From Mycobacterium asiaticum (GTDB taxonomy: Bacteria > Actinomycetota > Actinomycetes > Mycobacteriales > Mycobacteriaceae): a stretch of DNA of 64,000 nt. Below are positions 8,098 to 17,492 of the stretch, in pieces. Location: NCBI RefSeq assembly GCF_001673365.1, contig NZ_LZLS01000169.1:1-64000 (forward strand). Direction: 5' to 3'. The notes below the pieces were generated by a model. It ran no database searches, had not been told where the DNA came from, and worked only from the letters and a program-made list of their open reading frames with translations. Made by a program: the position numbers and the translations under genes. Every line of letters starts with the position of its first letter. The first letter of the stretch is position 1.

Positions 8098-8619
8098 TCA
8101 GAAGGGCGGTTCGTCGTCGCCGCCGCCGAACGATCCCGATGCCGGGGCGCTGCCCCACGGGTCGTCACCTGATCCGCTGGACTGCGCGGGCGCGGACTGC
8201 CGCGACCCGCCACCGCCACCGCCGCCGCCGCTGTAGCCGCCGCCACCGCCGCTGCGGCTCGCCTTGTTCACCTTGGCGGTGGCATATCGCAGTGAAGGTC
8301 CGATCTCGTCGACCTCGACCTCGACCACGGTGCGCTTTTCGCCCTCGCGGGTTTCGAAGGACCGTTGCTTGAGACGCCCGGTGACGATCACGCGAGCGCC
8401 GCGGGTGAGGCTCTCGGCCACGTTCTCGGCGGCTTCCCGCCAAATGTTGCAGCGCAGGAACAGCGCCTCGCCGTCCTTCCACTCCCCACTTTGGCGGTCG
8501 TAGATGCGCGGGGTGGACGCCACGGTGAAGTTCGCCACGGCAGCACCCGACGGAGTGAACCGAAGTTCGGGGTCGGCAGTGAGGTTTCCTACGACAGTGA
8601 TAGTCGTGTCACCAGCCAC
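8098..8619 (-). CDS. ssb: single-stranded DNA-binding protein
   Basis: A 173-residue SSB. The OB fold occupies about residues 1-120 ([20 protein letters not shown], then [18 protein letters not shown]). A glycine-rich linker follows, and the acidic tail DDEPPF recruits partner proteins of replication and repair. The start is GTG at 8619 with AGGAGG close upstream. It sits between rpsF and rpsR, the usual bacterial arrangement. Confidence 0.97.
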   Translation of the reverse strand: MAGDTTITVVGNLTADPELRFTPSGAAVANFTVASTPRIYDRQSGEWKDGEALFLRCNIWREAAENVAESLTRGARVIVTGRLKQRSFETREGEKRTVVEVEVDEIGPSLRYATAKVNKASRSGGGGGYSGGGGGGGGSRQSAPAQSSGSGDDPWGSAPASGSFGGGDDEPPF

Positions 8620-8698
8620 AATGTCCTCCTTGGTCCCGCTGATTCCGGCCTGATGGGTTGTTGGGAACTAGCCTAGGCAGCAGCCCCGACAGGGGCGG

Positions 8699-8989
8699 CT
8701 AGTGCTTGTCGGTGCGCATCACCTTGGTGCGCAGCACCGACTCGTTCAGGCTCAATTGGCGGTCAAGCTCGGAGACCGTAGCTGGGGCGGCCTTCAGGTC
8801 GATGACAACGTAGATGCCTTCGGCGTGCTTGGCGATTTCGTACGCCAGCCGCCGCCGGCCCCAGATGTCGACCTTCTCGACCGATCCACCGTCTTTCCGG
8901 ACGACGTTCAGAAACGTCTCCAGGGACGGGGCAACGGTGCGTTCGTCGAGCGTGGGGTCAAGGATGACCATGATTTCGTATGGACGCAT
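8699..8989 (-). CDS. rpsF: 30S ribosomal protein S6
   Basis: A 96-residue S6 protein that pairs with S18 on the small subunit. The N-terminus [16 protein letters not shown] and the block [10 protein letters not shown] are diagnostic. The ATG at 8989 matches the family start, although an in-frame extension exists upstream. First gene of the rpsF-ssb-rpsR-rplI operon. Confidence 0.97.
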   Translation of the reverse strand: MRPYEIMVILDPTLDERTVAPSLETFLNVVRKDGGSVEKVDIWGRRRLAYEIAKHAEGIYVVIDLKAAPATVSELDRQLSLNESVLRTKVMRTDKH

Positions 8990-9100
8990 AGGGACCTCAT
9001 CACCTCCTCTGGTCTGAGCGGCCACGGACGTTCCGCGGCAGGAGGGTCGCCTGCGTCGGCAACCGCCCTAGGCTACCGGACGACAGACGTACCTGGAAAT

Positions 9101-9739
9101 TCACTTCCGCGTCTGCATGAATTCCAGAGCTCTGGCTCGCGTCGCCTCGTCAGCCTTGGCCAGCGAACCGGAGTCGACCGGCGGATCCGGGTCGTACTCG
9201 ATGAGCAGCTGAGCCGCCTGGGCCGCCTCCCGGTCGAACAGCAGCTCGACCAACCGCAGTGCCATGTCGATGCCGCTGGACACCCCAGCCGCGGTGATGA
9301 TGCGCTGCGGCAGGTGTTCGACGACGCGCTCGGGTACATACCGTGCCCCCAGCCGGTTCAGCTCTTCGGCGGCCCGCCAATGGGTGGTCGCGGTGAGGCC
9401 GTCGAGCAGGCCGGCACCGGCGAGCAATAGCGCCCCGGTGCATACCGATGTGGTGAACGCGGTGCCGAGGTGAACGGCTTGCAGCCAGCCACGAACGGTT
9501 TCGTCTTCGACAAGGACCCGGGTTCCGATACCGCCGGGAACCACGACGACGTCGGGCGCCGTGACCTCGTCGAAGGTCGCATCGCAGCTGACGCCGAGCA
9601 GACCATTTTCGGTGCGCACCTCACCGCGCTGATGCCCGAGGAACACCACCTCGACCGACGGAATGCGTTGCAGCACTTCGTAAGGCCCCACCGCGTCCAA
9701 TGCCGTGAACCGTGGAAACAGCGGGATGGCTACCTGCAT
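9101..9739 (-). CDS. DJ-1/PfpI family protein (GATase1-like)
   Basis: A 212-residue protein with the class I glutamine-amidotransferase-like fold. The nucleophile elbow Cys is in TTSVCTGALLLAGAGLL (Cys about residue 99). The conserved segments DVVVVPGGIGTR and TTHW are also present. Closest in style to isonitrile-hydratase/AraC-N-terminal proteins of this family; the reaction is unknown. Its ATG overlaps the stop of the upstream GT87 gene by four bases (ATGA), so it belongs to the operon of the DUF5318 protein, ponA1 and GT87. The H37Rv equivalent by position is Rv0052. Confidence 0.85.
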   Translation of the reverse strand: MQVAIPLFPRFTALDAVGPYEVLQRIPSVEVVFLGHQRGEVRTENGLLGVSCDATFDEVTAPDVVVVPGGIGTRVLVEDETVRGWLQAVHLGTAFTTSVCTGALLLAGAGLLDGLTATTHWRAAEELNRLGARYVPERVVEHLPQRIITAAGVSSGIDMALRLVELLFDREAAQAAQLLIEYDPDPPVDSGSLAKADEATRARALEFMQTRK

Positions 9740-11397
9740 CAGGTCCTCCCGCCCACGAACTCAGCGTCGGCATCGGGCGAAACCTCGGGCCGTGACCGTA
9801 AAGACTTGGGTCGCAACCACTTTGGTAGCCAGTCGGGGGGTGCATCGGGCGCCAGGTCATAGATCCCGCCGGCGGGGTCGTCGACCCTGCCCTGCCAGCG
9901 CACCAGATCCTCGTCCGGCCGATAGATCTGCCGGACCACCAGAACACACAGCAGCAACACCGCGATATCGCGCAACAGCACCGTGGTGGTGAACCATTGC
10001 TCGGGCAGCGAACGGTTCGGGTTTCCGTACAGGTAGTACATCCGGGGCACCCATACCAACGCGTCAATCGTCATCCACGCCAACAAAACCCGGCGATGCG
10101 GTAAGGCCAGAACCGCCAACGGTACCAACCACAGCGAGAACTGGGGACTCCACACCTTGTTGGTCAGCAGGAAGGCCGCCACCACCAGGAAGGCCAGTTG
10201 CGCCAACCGCGGCCGCTGCGGTGCGGTGCAGGTGATGTAGGCGATTGCCGCGCAAGACAATACAAAAAGCACCGTGACAACGGTGTTGAGCACTACCGGT
10301 GGTTCCCAGAAGCCGAGCGACGGGTCGAAGCCGCGCCAGCCCGTATACGACTTCACGACATTGAACAACGAATCCATGTCGTCGCCGCGACGGGTGTTGA
10401 GCCGGAAGAATTCCGACCAGCCACGCGGATAGAGAACCATCACCGGTAGATTCACCGCCAGCCAGGTCGCCGCGGTGATCAGCATGGTGCGCAGCACATC
10501 TCGCAGCCGACCCGTTCGAATTCCCAGCACCAGCAGTGGTCCCAGGAACAACAGCGGATACAGCTTCGCAGCGGCACCGAGTCCGATCAGTACGCCAGCC
10601 AACATTGGTTTGCGCCGCGCCCAAGACAGCAATCCACTCATCGCGAAAGCCGTTGCCAGTGCGTCGAAGTTGGTGAATATCTGGAAGATCAGCAGCGGTG
10701 AGGCGGCCGCCAACGCGGCATCCCATACCCGGCGACCCGCCAGTCCTGCCGTGGACCAGACGGTGACCAACCATGCCAAGGCCAGTCCGAATGCCGAGAA
10801 ATTGAAGAACATCACCACTTCGGCGACGACCGGAAAGGGCAAGACCTTGCTCAACGCCGTGTAGGCCTTGGCGACTCGCATCGAGGCGTACTGGTAAACC
10901 CCGGTCAACACCGGATATTCCATGTAGCGCACGGCAATCTGGCCGTCGTAGCGAATTTGGGGCATGCCGCCGCCGTCGGTTTCGATCCAGCTGGATTTGT
11001 AGGGAAACTTGCCCTGGCTCAACAACTCTGCGCCGTAGAGCGGCACAGTGTCGGAATAGCACAGCTCGTAATAAGCCCGTTGGTTGTCCCAGTTGGCTAC
11101 CCGCTGATCGCCGGTACCGGTTCCCGTGCTCTGCAGGCAGGCCGCCTTTGTCGACCAGCCCAACGCCAAAAACACCAACGCCAACAGAAACATGACCCGT
11201 ACCGGGGTCATGAACCGCGTGCGGCCGATCAGGGCGTGCCGACCAACGGGTCCACCGACGAGGTTGGCTAGCGCGCCCCCCAATACGTCGTTACGACTTG
11301 GGCAATCCCGGCTGTCTGCGCTGCGGCGGTCGGCGGCAAGCGGCCGCGGCGATATGGTGGCGCGCTCGGTGGCCGCCTCGCTCACGGGCGGGGTCAC
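9739..11397 (-). CDS. GT87-like polytopic membrane glycosyltransferase
   Basis: A 552-residue polytopic protein with ten or more hydrophobic segments, starting after a polar N-terminal tail of about 65 residues. The GT-C type loops and motif style (GLLSWARRKPMLAGVLIGLG, then AAKLYPLLFLGPLL) match the DUF2029/GT87 family. Those enzymes use polyprenyl-phosphate mannose on the outer membrane face. Acceptor unknown. The ATG overlaps the end of ponA1 (ATGA), implying translational coupling to peptidoglycan synthesis. It ends in a roughly 75-residue cytoplasmic tail. The positional equivalent is Rv0051. Confidence 0.82.
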   Translation of the reverse strand: MTPPVSEAATERATISPRPLAADRRSADSRDCPSRNDVLGGALANLVGGPVGRHALIGRTRFMTPVRVMFLLALVFLALGWSTKAACLQSTGTGTGDQRVANWDNQRAYYELCYSDTVPLYGAELLSQGKFPYKSSWIETDGGGMPQIRYDGQIAVRYMEYPVLTGVYQYASMRVAKAYTALSKVLPFPVVAEVVMFFNFSAFGLALAWLVTVWSTAGLAGRRVWDAALAAASPLLIFQIFTNFDALATAFAMSGLLSWARRKPMLAGVLIGLGAAAKLYPLLFLGPLLVLGIRTGRLRDVLRTMLITAATWLAVNLPVMVLYPRGWSEFFRLNTRRGDDMDSLFNVVKSYTGWRGFDPSLGFWEPPVVLNTVVTVLFVLSCAAIAYITCTAPQRPRLAQLAFLVVAAFLLTNKVWSPQFSLWLVPLAVLALPHRRVLLAWMTIDALVWVPRMYYLYGNPNRSLPEQWFTTTVLLRDIAVLLLCVLVVRQIYRPDEDLVRWQGRVDDPAGGIYDLAPDAPPDWLPKWLRPKSLRSRPEVSPDADAEFVGGRT

Positions 11398-13901
11398 GGG
11401 GGTGGCTGGGGAACTTCGTTGGGCGGCGGCAGCGGCGGCGCCGCTGAGGGCCCCGCGGGCGCCGAGGGCGCAATGGTGATCGTCTGCGGGGGCCCGACCG
11501 GGATGGTGATTCCTGGCGCTACCTCGACGGTGGGCTGAATCACCGTCTCCGACGGCCGCGGCGGCGGTGGCGGCGGGGGCGCAGGCACGCCGGCGTAGCC
11601 ACCGATTGACGTCGGTTTGGGGAATGTCTCGTTGTCGGTGCCTTTGAGCGCACCGTCCATCGTCGCCTTCCAGATATCTGAAGGCAGGCCCGAGCCGTAA
11701 ACCGCTCCGCCCGAGGCGTTTTCCAGCGGTTGATCACCTTTGACCGTGCCCACCCACACCGCGGTGGACAGCTGCGGGGTGTATCCGACCATCCAGGCGT
11801 CCTTGTTTGAGCTGGTGTCACCCAACTGCGTTGTGCCGGTTTTAGCCGCCGACGGCCGCCCGCCGGAAAGGCTGTGGCCGCGCGAATAACCGGCGATCGG
11901 TTGCATCGCCGCGGTCACGTTGTCGGCTACCGCTTTGGGGACGCGCTGGTCGCCGTTGTTGTCGGCGGTGGCCGCATCGAAGAGAACCTGGCCTTCGGCG
12001 TTGACGACCTTTTGCACGAAATGGGGACGGTGGTACATGCCGGATGCGGCGAGGGTGGCGTACGCCGACGCCATGTCGATCACCCGAGTTTGATACTGCC
12101 CCAACACGATTCCGTTGTTCGGTGGCCCGCCCTTGCCGTCCTCGGACAGCGTGTGCGCAACACCGGGAAAGCTTTCGGCTATGCCGGCTTGGTGCGCGGC
12201 GTCGGCCACAGCCTGCGGTCCGCCCTTGAGCTTGAGCATCAGCCGGTAGTACGAGGTGTTCAACGACATCTTGAGGGCCTCGGCCAGGTTGCAGGTGCCG
12301 CAACTCTCACCCTCGACATTGGTGATCTTGATGCCGTCGACGGTCAGCGGGGAGCTGTCCACCTGGTAGCCCAAGCCGATGCCCTGCTCGAGCGCGGCGA
12401 CCAGCGCGAAGACCTTGAACGACGACCCGGTCTGCAAGCCCGCCTGCGCAAAGTCGAAGCCCTGGGCATTGGACCCGCCGTAGTAGGCCTTGACCGCCCC
12501 GGTGCGCGGATCGATGGACACTGCTGCGGTCCGCATGTCGGGATCTTGCCCGTCGAGGTACTTCGACACCGCCTTCTCCGCGGCCTGCTGGGCCTGCGGG
12601 TCGATGGTGGTGGTGACCTGCAACCCCTGGGTGTTGAGGGTCTGTTCGTCGATGTTGAACAACTCGAGCAGTTCCTTGGTGACCTGCCGTTGGATCAACC
12701 CGTTCGGGCCGGTGGTCTGATAGGCCGCACGGGCCTGATCCGGCGACACCGTGTTCGGAAACACCTGCGTCGCACGTTCATCGGTCGACAACGCCTTGGT
12801 CTCCACCATGCCGTCCAGGACCCAGTTCCAGCGGGTCACCGCGCCATCGGGGTCCACGGCTGGGTCCAACGTGGACGGCCGGCGAATCAACGCCGCCAGT
12901 AGGGCGCCTTCGGAGATGGTGAGTTGCTCGACGGGCTTGTCGAAGTACGCCTTGGACGCCGCGGAAATCCCGTAGGCACCGCGGCCGAAGTAGATGATGT
13001 TCAGGTATGCCTGCAGCACATCGTCTTTCGACCACTCCCCCGCCATCTTGGTCGCGATCACCAATTCCTTGGCCTTGCGCATCATCCCGCTCAGCCCGTG
13101 CTGGGCCGAACCGACCAGAGCGTTCTTGACGTACTGCTGGGTGATCGTCGAACCACCCTGCAGGTCACCGCCGAACAGGTTGTTCTTCGCCGCGCGGGCG
13201 AACCCGCTGAACGAGAAGCCCGGGTTGGTGTAGAAGCCTCGGTCTTCGGCGGCGATCACCGCCTGGCGCACGTGCACCGGTACCTGGCTGAGATTGACGT
13301 CGACCCGGTTACCTTCGGGCGGAACGATTCTGGCGAGCTCGGTTCCGTCACTGGCCAAGATCGTAGAGATCTGGTTCGTGCGGATGTCACCTGGTCGTGG
13401 CACGTCGACGATGAAGTAGGCCATCGTGAAGGTGACCAACGGCAGCAGGATCAGGACCGCCGCGCTCAAGTACAGCGAACGCCGAACCCATCTCCAGTTG
13501 ATCTGCTCAGACCAGCTGGGCTTGCGTCGCGGCCCTCGCCCGCCTGACCGTCCCGACGGGCCGGCCGGGGGCGGCCCGCCCGAGGGGGGCGGAGCTTTGC
13601 TGAGCCGCTCCTGCTCGGGCCGCCGCGGCGGTGAATCCAGCGCCGCCTTGACCTGGTCCAGTTGATCGCGCGGCGGCGACGCCGCGGACGGAGTATCCAG
13701 CGCCGCTTTGACTTTGTCGATGGGGTCCGCGTGCCGCGACGGCCGGTCGTCGGGCACCGCCGGGATGACCGTGGTCAACCGGTCGTCGGGCGGCACCGGA
13801 CGACGCTGCGGGGGCGGCGCAGGACTCTGGCTGGCGCCTTCGGCAGTCGACTCATCCGGTGTCTCGCTGGACGACTGGTGGTGGCGCCCTTCGCTATTCA
13901 C
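11394..13901 (-). CDS. ponA1: bifunctional class A penicillin-binding protein PonA1
   Basis: An 835-residue class A PBP that polymerises and cross-links peptidoglycan at the pole. A Pro-rich cytoplasmic region of about 135 residues contains two VKAALD(T/S)P repeats. A membrane segment follows at about 140-165. The transglycosylase motifs EDRGFY and GGSTITQQ come next, then the transpeptidase motifs SSFK (catalytic Ser about 493), SLN and KTGTTQ. The C-terminus is Pro-rich. A GTG at 13901 is preferred because it overlaps the DUF5318 stop by 8 bp and begins NSEGRHHQSSS as in M. tuberculosis. The ATG at 13985 would overlap by 92 bp. Confidence 0.95.
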   Translation of the reverse strand: MNSEGRHHQSSSETPDESTAEGASQSPAPPPQRRPVPPDDRLTTVIPAVPDDRPSRHADPIDKVKAALDTPSAASPPRDQLDQVKAALDSPPRRPEQERLSKAPPPSGGPPPAGPSGRSGGRGPRRKPSWSEQINWRWVRRSLYLSAAVLILLPLVTFTMAYFIVDVPRPGDIRTNQISTILASDGTELARIVPPEGNRVDVNLSQVPVHVRQAVIAAEDRGFYTNPGFSFSGFARAAKNNLFGGDLQGGSTITQQYVKNALVGSAQHGLSGMMRKAKELVIATKMAGEWSKDDVLQAYLNIIYFGRGAYGISAASKAYFDKPVEQLTISEGALLAALIRRPSTLDPAVDPDGAVTRWNWVLDGMVETKALSTDERATQVFPNTVSPDQARAAYQTTGPNGLIQRQVTKELLELFNIDEQTLNTQGLQVTTTIDPQAQQAAEKAVSKYLDGQDPDMRTAAVSIDPRTGAVKAYYGGSNAQGFDFAQAGLQTGSSFKVFALVAALEQGIGLGYQVDSSPLTVDGIKITNVEGESCGTCNLAEALKMSLNTSYYRLMLKLKGGPQAVADAAHQAGIAESFPGVAHTLSEDGKGGPPNNGIVLGQYQTRVIDMASAYATLAASGMYHRPHFVQKVVNAEGQVLFDAATADNNGDQRVPKAVADNVTAAMQPIAGYSRGHSLSGGRPSAAKTGTTQLGDTSSNKDAWMVGYTPQLSTAVWVGTVKGDQPLENASGGAVYGSGLPSDIWKATMDGALKGTDNETFPKPTSIGGYAGVPAPPPPPPPRPSETVIQPTVEVAPGITIPVGPPQTITIAPSAPAGPSAAPPLPPPNEVPQPPP

Positions 13902-14328
13902 TGGCCGTGCGGGCGCCGTTGCGCGCCGTCCGCCGTCCACCCGTCCCCCGGGGCGGGGGCGCGGGCCGCGCCGCACCGAGGACATACGACTTCACCAGGT
14001 GGTTCCAGCTGCAGGTACGGCACACCTCCACCACGTGTACAGCAAACTCGGAAAATCTGGTTGCCAGCAGCACGAGTTCTTCGGCCGTGCGCGCCGAACC
14101 CGACACCGCTCCCAGGTGTTCGCCGAAAACCCAGGACACCAGCGTGAGTTGCTCCTTGCGGCAGATCGGGCATATCACCTGGCTTTGTTTCCCGTGAAAC
14201 TTAGCCGCGCGCAGCAAATACGGATTCGCATCACACACTTCGGAAACACCGGTGCGTCCCGAGTAGACCTCGGCCAGCAGTGAGCGCCGTCGAAGCGCGT
14301 AGTCCACTACCTGTCGCTGCAGTCGCAC
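13894..14328 (-). CDS. DUF5318 family protein with zinc-ribbon cysteines
   Basis: About 144 residues. The conserved body runs from RLQRQVVDYALRRRSLLAEV through the CPIC and CRTC pairs (CPICRKEQLTLVSWVFGEH, then EVCRTCSWNHLV), which look like a treble-clef or zinc-ribbon site. The C-terminus is basic and low in complexity. The GTG at 14328 gives a start like the H37Rv neighbour Rv0049; an ATG at 14373 would add 15 residues. The stop overlaps the ponA1 start by 8 bp, so the two are coupled. Function unknown; nucleic-acid or protein binding is only a guess. Confidence 0.82.
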   Translation of the reverse strand: MRLQRQVVDYALRRRSLLAEVYSGRTGVSEVCDANPYLLRAAKFHGKQSQVICPICRKEQLTLVSWVFGEHLGAVSGSARTAEELVLLATRFSEFAVHVVEVCRTCSWNHLVKSYVLGAARPAPPPRGTGGRRTARNGARTASE

Positions 14329-14441
14329 GCTGACCAGAGTACGTCGCCTTAGCCGGCACCGATACGCACCCAAGAGTGTTGTCGCGCCGGTAACGCGGTA
14401 TTGGGTGCTCTTACTGCGCGGCGGACTTCTACGATCTCTCC

Positions 14442-15308
14442 GTGGCGAAATGGCAGGCTCGCGGCGGCTCGACGACCACCCGCGCCAAAGACAGCGACCG
14501 GCAGGATGCGTGCCGGATTCTGGACGACGCCCTCAATGATGGCGAGTTGTCGATGGAGGAACACCGCGACCGCGTCAGCTTGGCCACGCAGGCGGTGACG
14601 CTCGGTGACCTTCAAGATCTGGTGGCTGATCTGCAGCACAGTGGCCCGGTTTTGCAAGCTCCCGGACCTAAGAGCAAGCCGCTCCCGAGACCCAACGGTC
14701 TGGGTCTGGGAATCGCCGCTTTCGCCGTGACCGTGCTGCTGGGGATCGCGATCGGTTGGGGCCTCTACGGCAACACCACGTCCCCGCTCGACTTCACCTC
14801 CGACCCGGGCGCCAAATCCGACGGGATCGCTCCGGTGGTCCTGACTCCGCCGAAGCAGCTGCACTCGCTCGGCGGCCTCACTGGTCTGTTAGAGCAGGCC
14901 CGGAAACGCTTCGGCGACACGATGGGTTACCGCCTCCTGGTTTACCCCGACAACGCGTCGATGGACCGGAAGGACCCCACCGACGACCGTCGGGTGCTGG
15001 CCTACAACTACCGCGGCGGCTGGGGGGATCCGAGCAGTTCCGCCCGCAACAGCAGTACCGACGGCCCGCTCGTCGACCTGGGCAAGTTCGACGCTAAGAC
15101 CGTGGTGGGCATTCTGCGGGGCGCGCCGGAGACCGTCGGGATCAAACAACAGGACGTCAAATCGATGTATTTGATCGTGCAACCGGGCAAGGATCCGACG
15201 ACGCCGAATGCGTTGTCGCTGAGTATCTACGTGTCCAGTGACTACGGCAGCGGCAGCATCGAGTTGACCGGCGACGGCACCGTCAAGCAGGTCAGATACG
15301 CGAGCTGA
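14442..15308 (+). CDS. DUF1707 domain membrane protein
   Basis: A 288-residue protein. The first 65 residues form a DUF1707 (SHOCT-like) domain with the hallmark DSDRQDACRILDDALNDGEL and EEHRDRVSLATQAVTLGDL. A single membrane helix follows (about residues 88-107). The outer domain of about 180 residues has no motif I recognise and lacks catalytic residues. The start is GTG. It is divergent from the DUF5318-ponA1 operon across a 113-bp gap. The positional equivalent is Rv0048c. A role in envelope sensing is an inference from topology. Confidence 0.82.
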   Translation: MAKWQARGGSTTTRAKDSDRQDACRILDDALNDGELSMEEHRDRVSLATQAVTLGDLQDLVADLQHSGPVLQAPGPKSKPLPRPNGLGLGIAAFAVTVLLGIAIGWGLYGNTTSPLDFTSDPGAKSDGIAPVVLTPPKQLHSLGGLTGLLEQARKRFGDTMGYRLLVYPDNASMDRKDPTDDRRVLAYNYRGGWGDPSSSARNSSTDGPLVDLGKFDAKTVVGILRGAPETVGIKQQDVKSMYLIVQPGKDPTTPNALSLSIYVSSDYGSGSIELTGDGTVKQVRYAS

Positions 15309-15401
15309 CCACCAGCCGCGCTAAAACCCATCCGCCCAGACAGCGCTCAGAAATACGTGTGACGAACAGCGCACGAACACTTGGTGGTGTTGTCGCTAAT
15401 A

Positions 15402-15414
15402 TATCGGAGCGATA
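15402..15414. promoter_or_regulatory. candidate PadR operator upstream of padR-ino1
   Basis: A 13-bp dyad TATCG-GAG-CGATA lies in an unusually AT-rich spot (gctaatatatcgg) about 57 bp before the padR start, where a promoter should be. PadR regulators often control their own operon. Which protein binds here is an inference. Confidence 0.35.
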
Positions 15415-15470
15415 CTATGACGCGAGGCGTCGGATCGTCGTAATCAAGTCGGGCAAAGGGAGGTGAATCG

Positions 15471-16013
15471 ATGCTGGAACTGGCCATTTTGGGTCTTCTC
15501 ATCGAGTCACCCATGCACGGCTACGAGTTGCGCAAGCGGCTGACCGGCCTGCTCGGCGCGTTCCGCGCTTTTTCCTACGGTTCGTTGTACCCGGCCCTGC
15601 GGCGCATGCAGGCCGACGGGTTGATCGCCGAAAACGCCGCCCCCGCGGGGATGCCGGTACGACGGGCCCGGCGGGTCTACCAACTGACCGACGCGGGCCG
15701 TCGACGCTTCGGCGAACTGGTAGCCGACACCGGCCCGCACAACTACACCGACGATGGCTTCGGAGTGCACCTGGCGTTTTTCAACCGCACTCCGGCGGAG
15801 GCGCGCATGCGCATCCTGGAGGGCCGGCGCCGTCAGGTAGAGGAGCGCCGGGAAGGTCTGCGTGAAGCAGTCGCGCGGGCCAGTAGCTCGTTTGACCGCT
15901 ACACCCGCCAACTGCACCAACTCGGGCTCGAGTCCAGCGAACGCGAAGTCAAGTGGCTCAACGAGCTCATCGCCGCAGAACTAGCGGCGCCCAATCACGT
16001 CGAACAAACGTGA
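15471..16013 (+). CDS. PadR family transcriptional regulator
   Basis: A 180-residue regulator. The winged helix at residues 1-80 carries the PadR signature (MLELAILGLLIESPMHGYEL, then AFSYGSLYPALRRMQADGLI). A C-terminal coiled-coil dimerisation region follows (RILEGRRRQVEERREGL). A near-perfect ribosome site (GGGAGGTGA) precedes the ATG. The gene is 65 bp upstream of ino1 on the same strand and probably co-transcribed, as Rv0047c-ino1 is in M. tuberculosis. It may control inositol synthesis. Confidence 0.9.
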   Translation: MLELAILGLLIESPMHGYELRKRLTGLLGAFRAFSYGSLYPALRRMQADGLIAENAAPAGMPVRRARRVYQLTDAGRRRFGELVADTGPHNYTDDGFGVHLAFFNRTPAEARMRILEGRRRQVEERREGLREAVARASSSFDRYTRQLHQLGLESSEREVKWLNELIAAELAAPNHVEQT

Positions 16014-16078
16014 ATTTGGGAATACACGATCGAACAACTTCTTGAAGACACAGGGTTACGAGGTTAGGAGAACGCCGA

Positions 16079-17173
16079 ATGAGTGAGCAGAACGCGCCAC
16101 AGGCGCCTGAGGTACGGGTCGCCATCGTCGGCGTCGGCAACTGTGCGTCCTCGCTGGTGCAGGGCGTGCAGTACTACCTCGACGCCGACGAGAACAGCAC
16201 TGTGCCGGGCTTGATGCACGTGACGTTCGGCCAGTACCACGTTCGCGACGTGAAGTTTGTGGCCGCGTTCGACGTCGACGCCAAGAAGGTCGGCTTCGAC
16301 TTGTCCGAGGCGATCTTCGCTTCGGAGAACAACACCATCAAGATCGCCGACGTGCCGCCCACCAATGTCACGGTGCAGCGCGGCCCGACGCTCGATGGCA
16401 TCGGCAAGTACTACGCCGACACCATCGAGGTGTCCGACGCCGAGCCCGTCGACGTGGTTTCGGCGCTGCGTGAAGCCAACGTCGACGTGCTGGTCTCCTA
16501 CCTGCCGGTGGGCTCCGAAGAGGCGGACAAGTTCTACGCGCAGTGCGCCATCGACGCCGGTGTGGCGTTCGTCAACGCGCTGCCGGTGTTCATCGCCTCC
16601 GACCCGGTGTGGGCCCAGAAGTTCAAAGACGCGGGCGTGCCGATCGTCGGTGACGACATCAAGAGCCAGGTCGGCGCGACCATCACCCACCGCGTGATGG
16701 CCAAGCTGTTCGAGGACCGTGGCGTGCAGCTCGACCGCACCATGCAGCTCAACGTCGGCGGCAACATGGACTTCCTCAACATGCTCGAACGCGAACGGCT
16801 GGAGTCCAAGAAAATCTCCAAGACCCAGGCCGTCACCAGCAACCTGCAGCGCGAGTTCAAGACCAAAGATGTGCACATCGGCCCGTCCGACCACGTCGGC
16901 TGGCTCGACGACCGCAAGTGGGCTTACGTACGCCTGGAAGGTCGCGCCTTCGGCGACGTGCCGCTGAACCTGGAGTACAAGCTCGAGGTGTGGGACTCGC
17001 CGAACTCGGCCGGCGTCATCATCGACGCGGTGCGGGCGGCCAAGATCGCCAAGGACCGCGGCATCGGCGGGCCGGTCATCCCAGCGTCGGCGTACCTGAT
17101 GAAGAGCCCGCCCGAGCAGCTGCCCGACGACGTCGCGCGCGCTCAGCTCGAAGAATTCATCATCGAGGGCTGA
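16079..17173 (+). CDS. ino1: myo-inositol-1-phosphate synthase
   Basis: A 364-residue enzyme that converts glucose 6-phosphate to inositol 1-phosphate with NAD+. It is the first step to phosphatidylinositol, its mannosides and mycothiol. The Rossmann loop [16 protein letters not shown] is at about 13-28. The active-site region [16 protein letters not shown] and the conserved [12 protein letters not shown] are also seen. Length matches the actinobacterial form (367 in M. tuberculosis). AGGAG lies before the ATG. A tandem array of palindromes directly follows the stop codon. Confidence 0.96.
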   Translation: MSEQNAPQAPEVRVAIVGVGNCASSLVQGVQYYLDADENSTVPGLMHVTFGQYHVRDVKFVAAFDVDAKKVGFDLSEAIFASENNTIKIADVPPTNVTVQRGPTLDGIGKYYADTIEVSDAEPVDVVSALREANVDVLVSYLPVGSEEADKFYAQCAIDAGVAFVNALPVFIASDPVWAQKFKDAGVPIVGDDIKSQVGATITHRVMAKLFEDRGVQLDRTMQLNVGGNMDFLNMLERERLESKKISKTQAVTSNLQREFKTKDVHIGPSDHVGWLDDRKWAYVRLEGRAFGDVPLNLEYKLEVWDSPNSAGVIIDAVRAAKIAKDRGIGGPVIPASAYLMKSPPEQLPDDVARAQLEEFIIEG

Positions 17174-17195
17174 GCCCGCCCACTTCGTCCGTGCC

Positions 17196-17455
17196 GAGCG
17201 TCACGCCAGCGTGACGTCGGTCGTCGAGCGTCACGCCAGCGTGACATCGGCCGTCCAGCGTGACATCGGTCGTCGAGCGTCACGCCAGCGTGACATCGGC
17301 CGTCCAGCGTGACGCCAGCGTGACATCGGCCGTCGAGCGTGACGTCGGTCGTCGAGCGTCACGCCAGCGTGACATCGGCCGTCCAGCGTGACATCGGTCG
17401 TTGAGCGTCACGCCAGCGTGACATCGGTCGTCGAGCGTCACGCCAGCGTGACATC
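17196..17455. repeat. tandem array of GTCACGCCAGCGTGAC palindromes
   Basis: About 260 bp between ino1 and the esterase gene. Six exact copies of GTCACGCCAGCGTGAC (7-bp arms, CA centre) begin at 17200, 17230, 17279, 17358, 17407 and 17437, with a one-mismatch copy at 17309. Spacing is always 30 or 49 bp. Copies 49 bp apart have an extra 19-bp half-unit ending in GTGACATCGG or GTGACGTCGG. Copies differ by a few transitions (atcgg/gtcgg, tcgag/tccag/ttgag). It lies in a possible transcript end and regulatory region; no gene inside is credible. Confidence 0.9.
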
Positions 17456-17492
17456 CGGTGCCGGATCGTAGAGTCCTCGTAGAGTCGACGTC

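Noticed and set aside
12044..12229. Short plus-strand frames inside ponA1
   Set aside because: Arg/Pro-rich shadows with no start signals.
13902..13985. Longer PonA1 start at 13985
   Set aside because: It would overlap the DUF5318 gene by 92 bp; the GTG at 13901 gives an 8-bp overlap and the conserved N-terminus.
17196..17455. CRISPR array
   Set aside because: Spacers are not unique, units are palindromic and of 30 or 49 bp with related spacers, and no cas genes are near.
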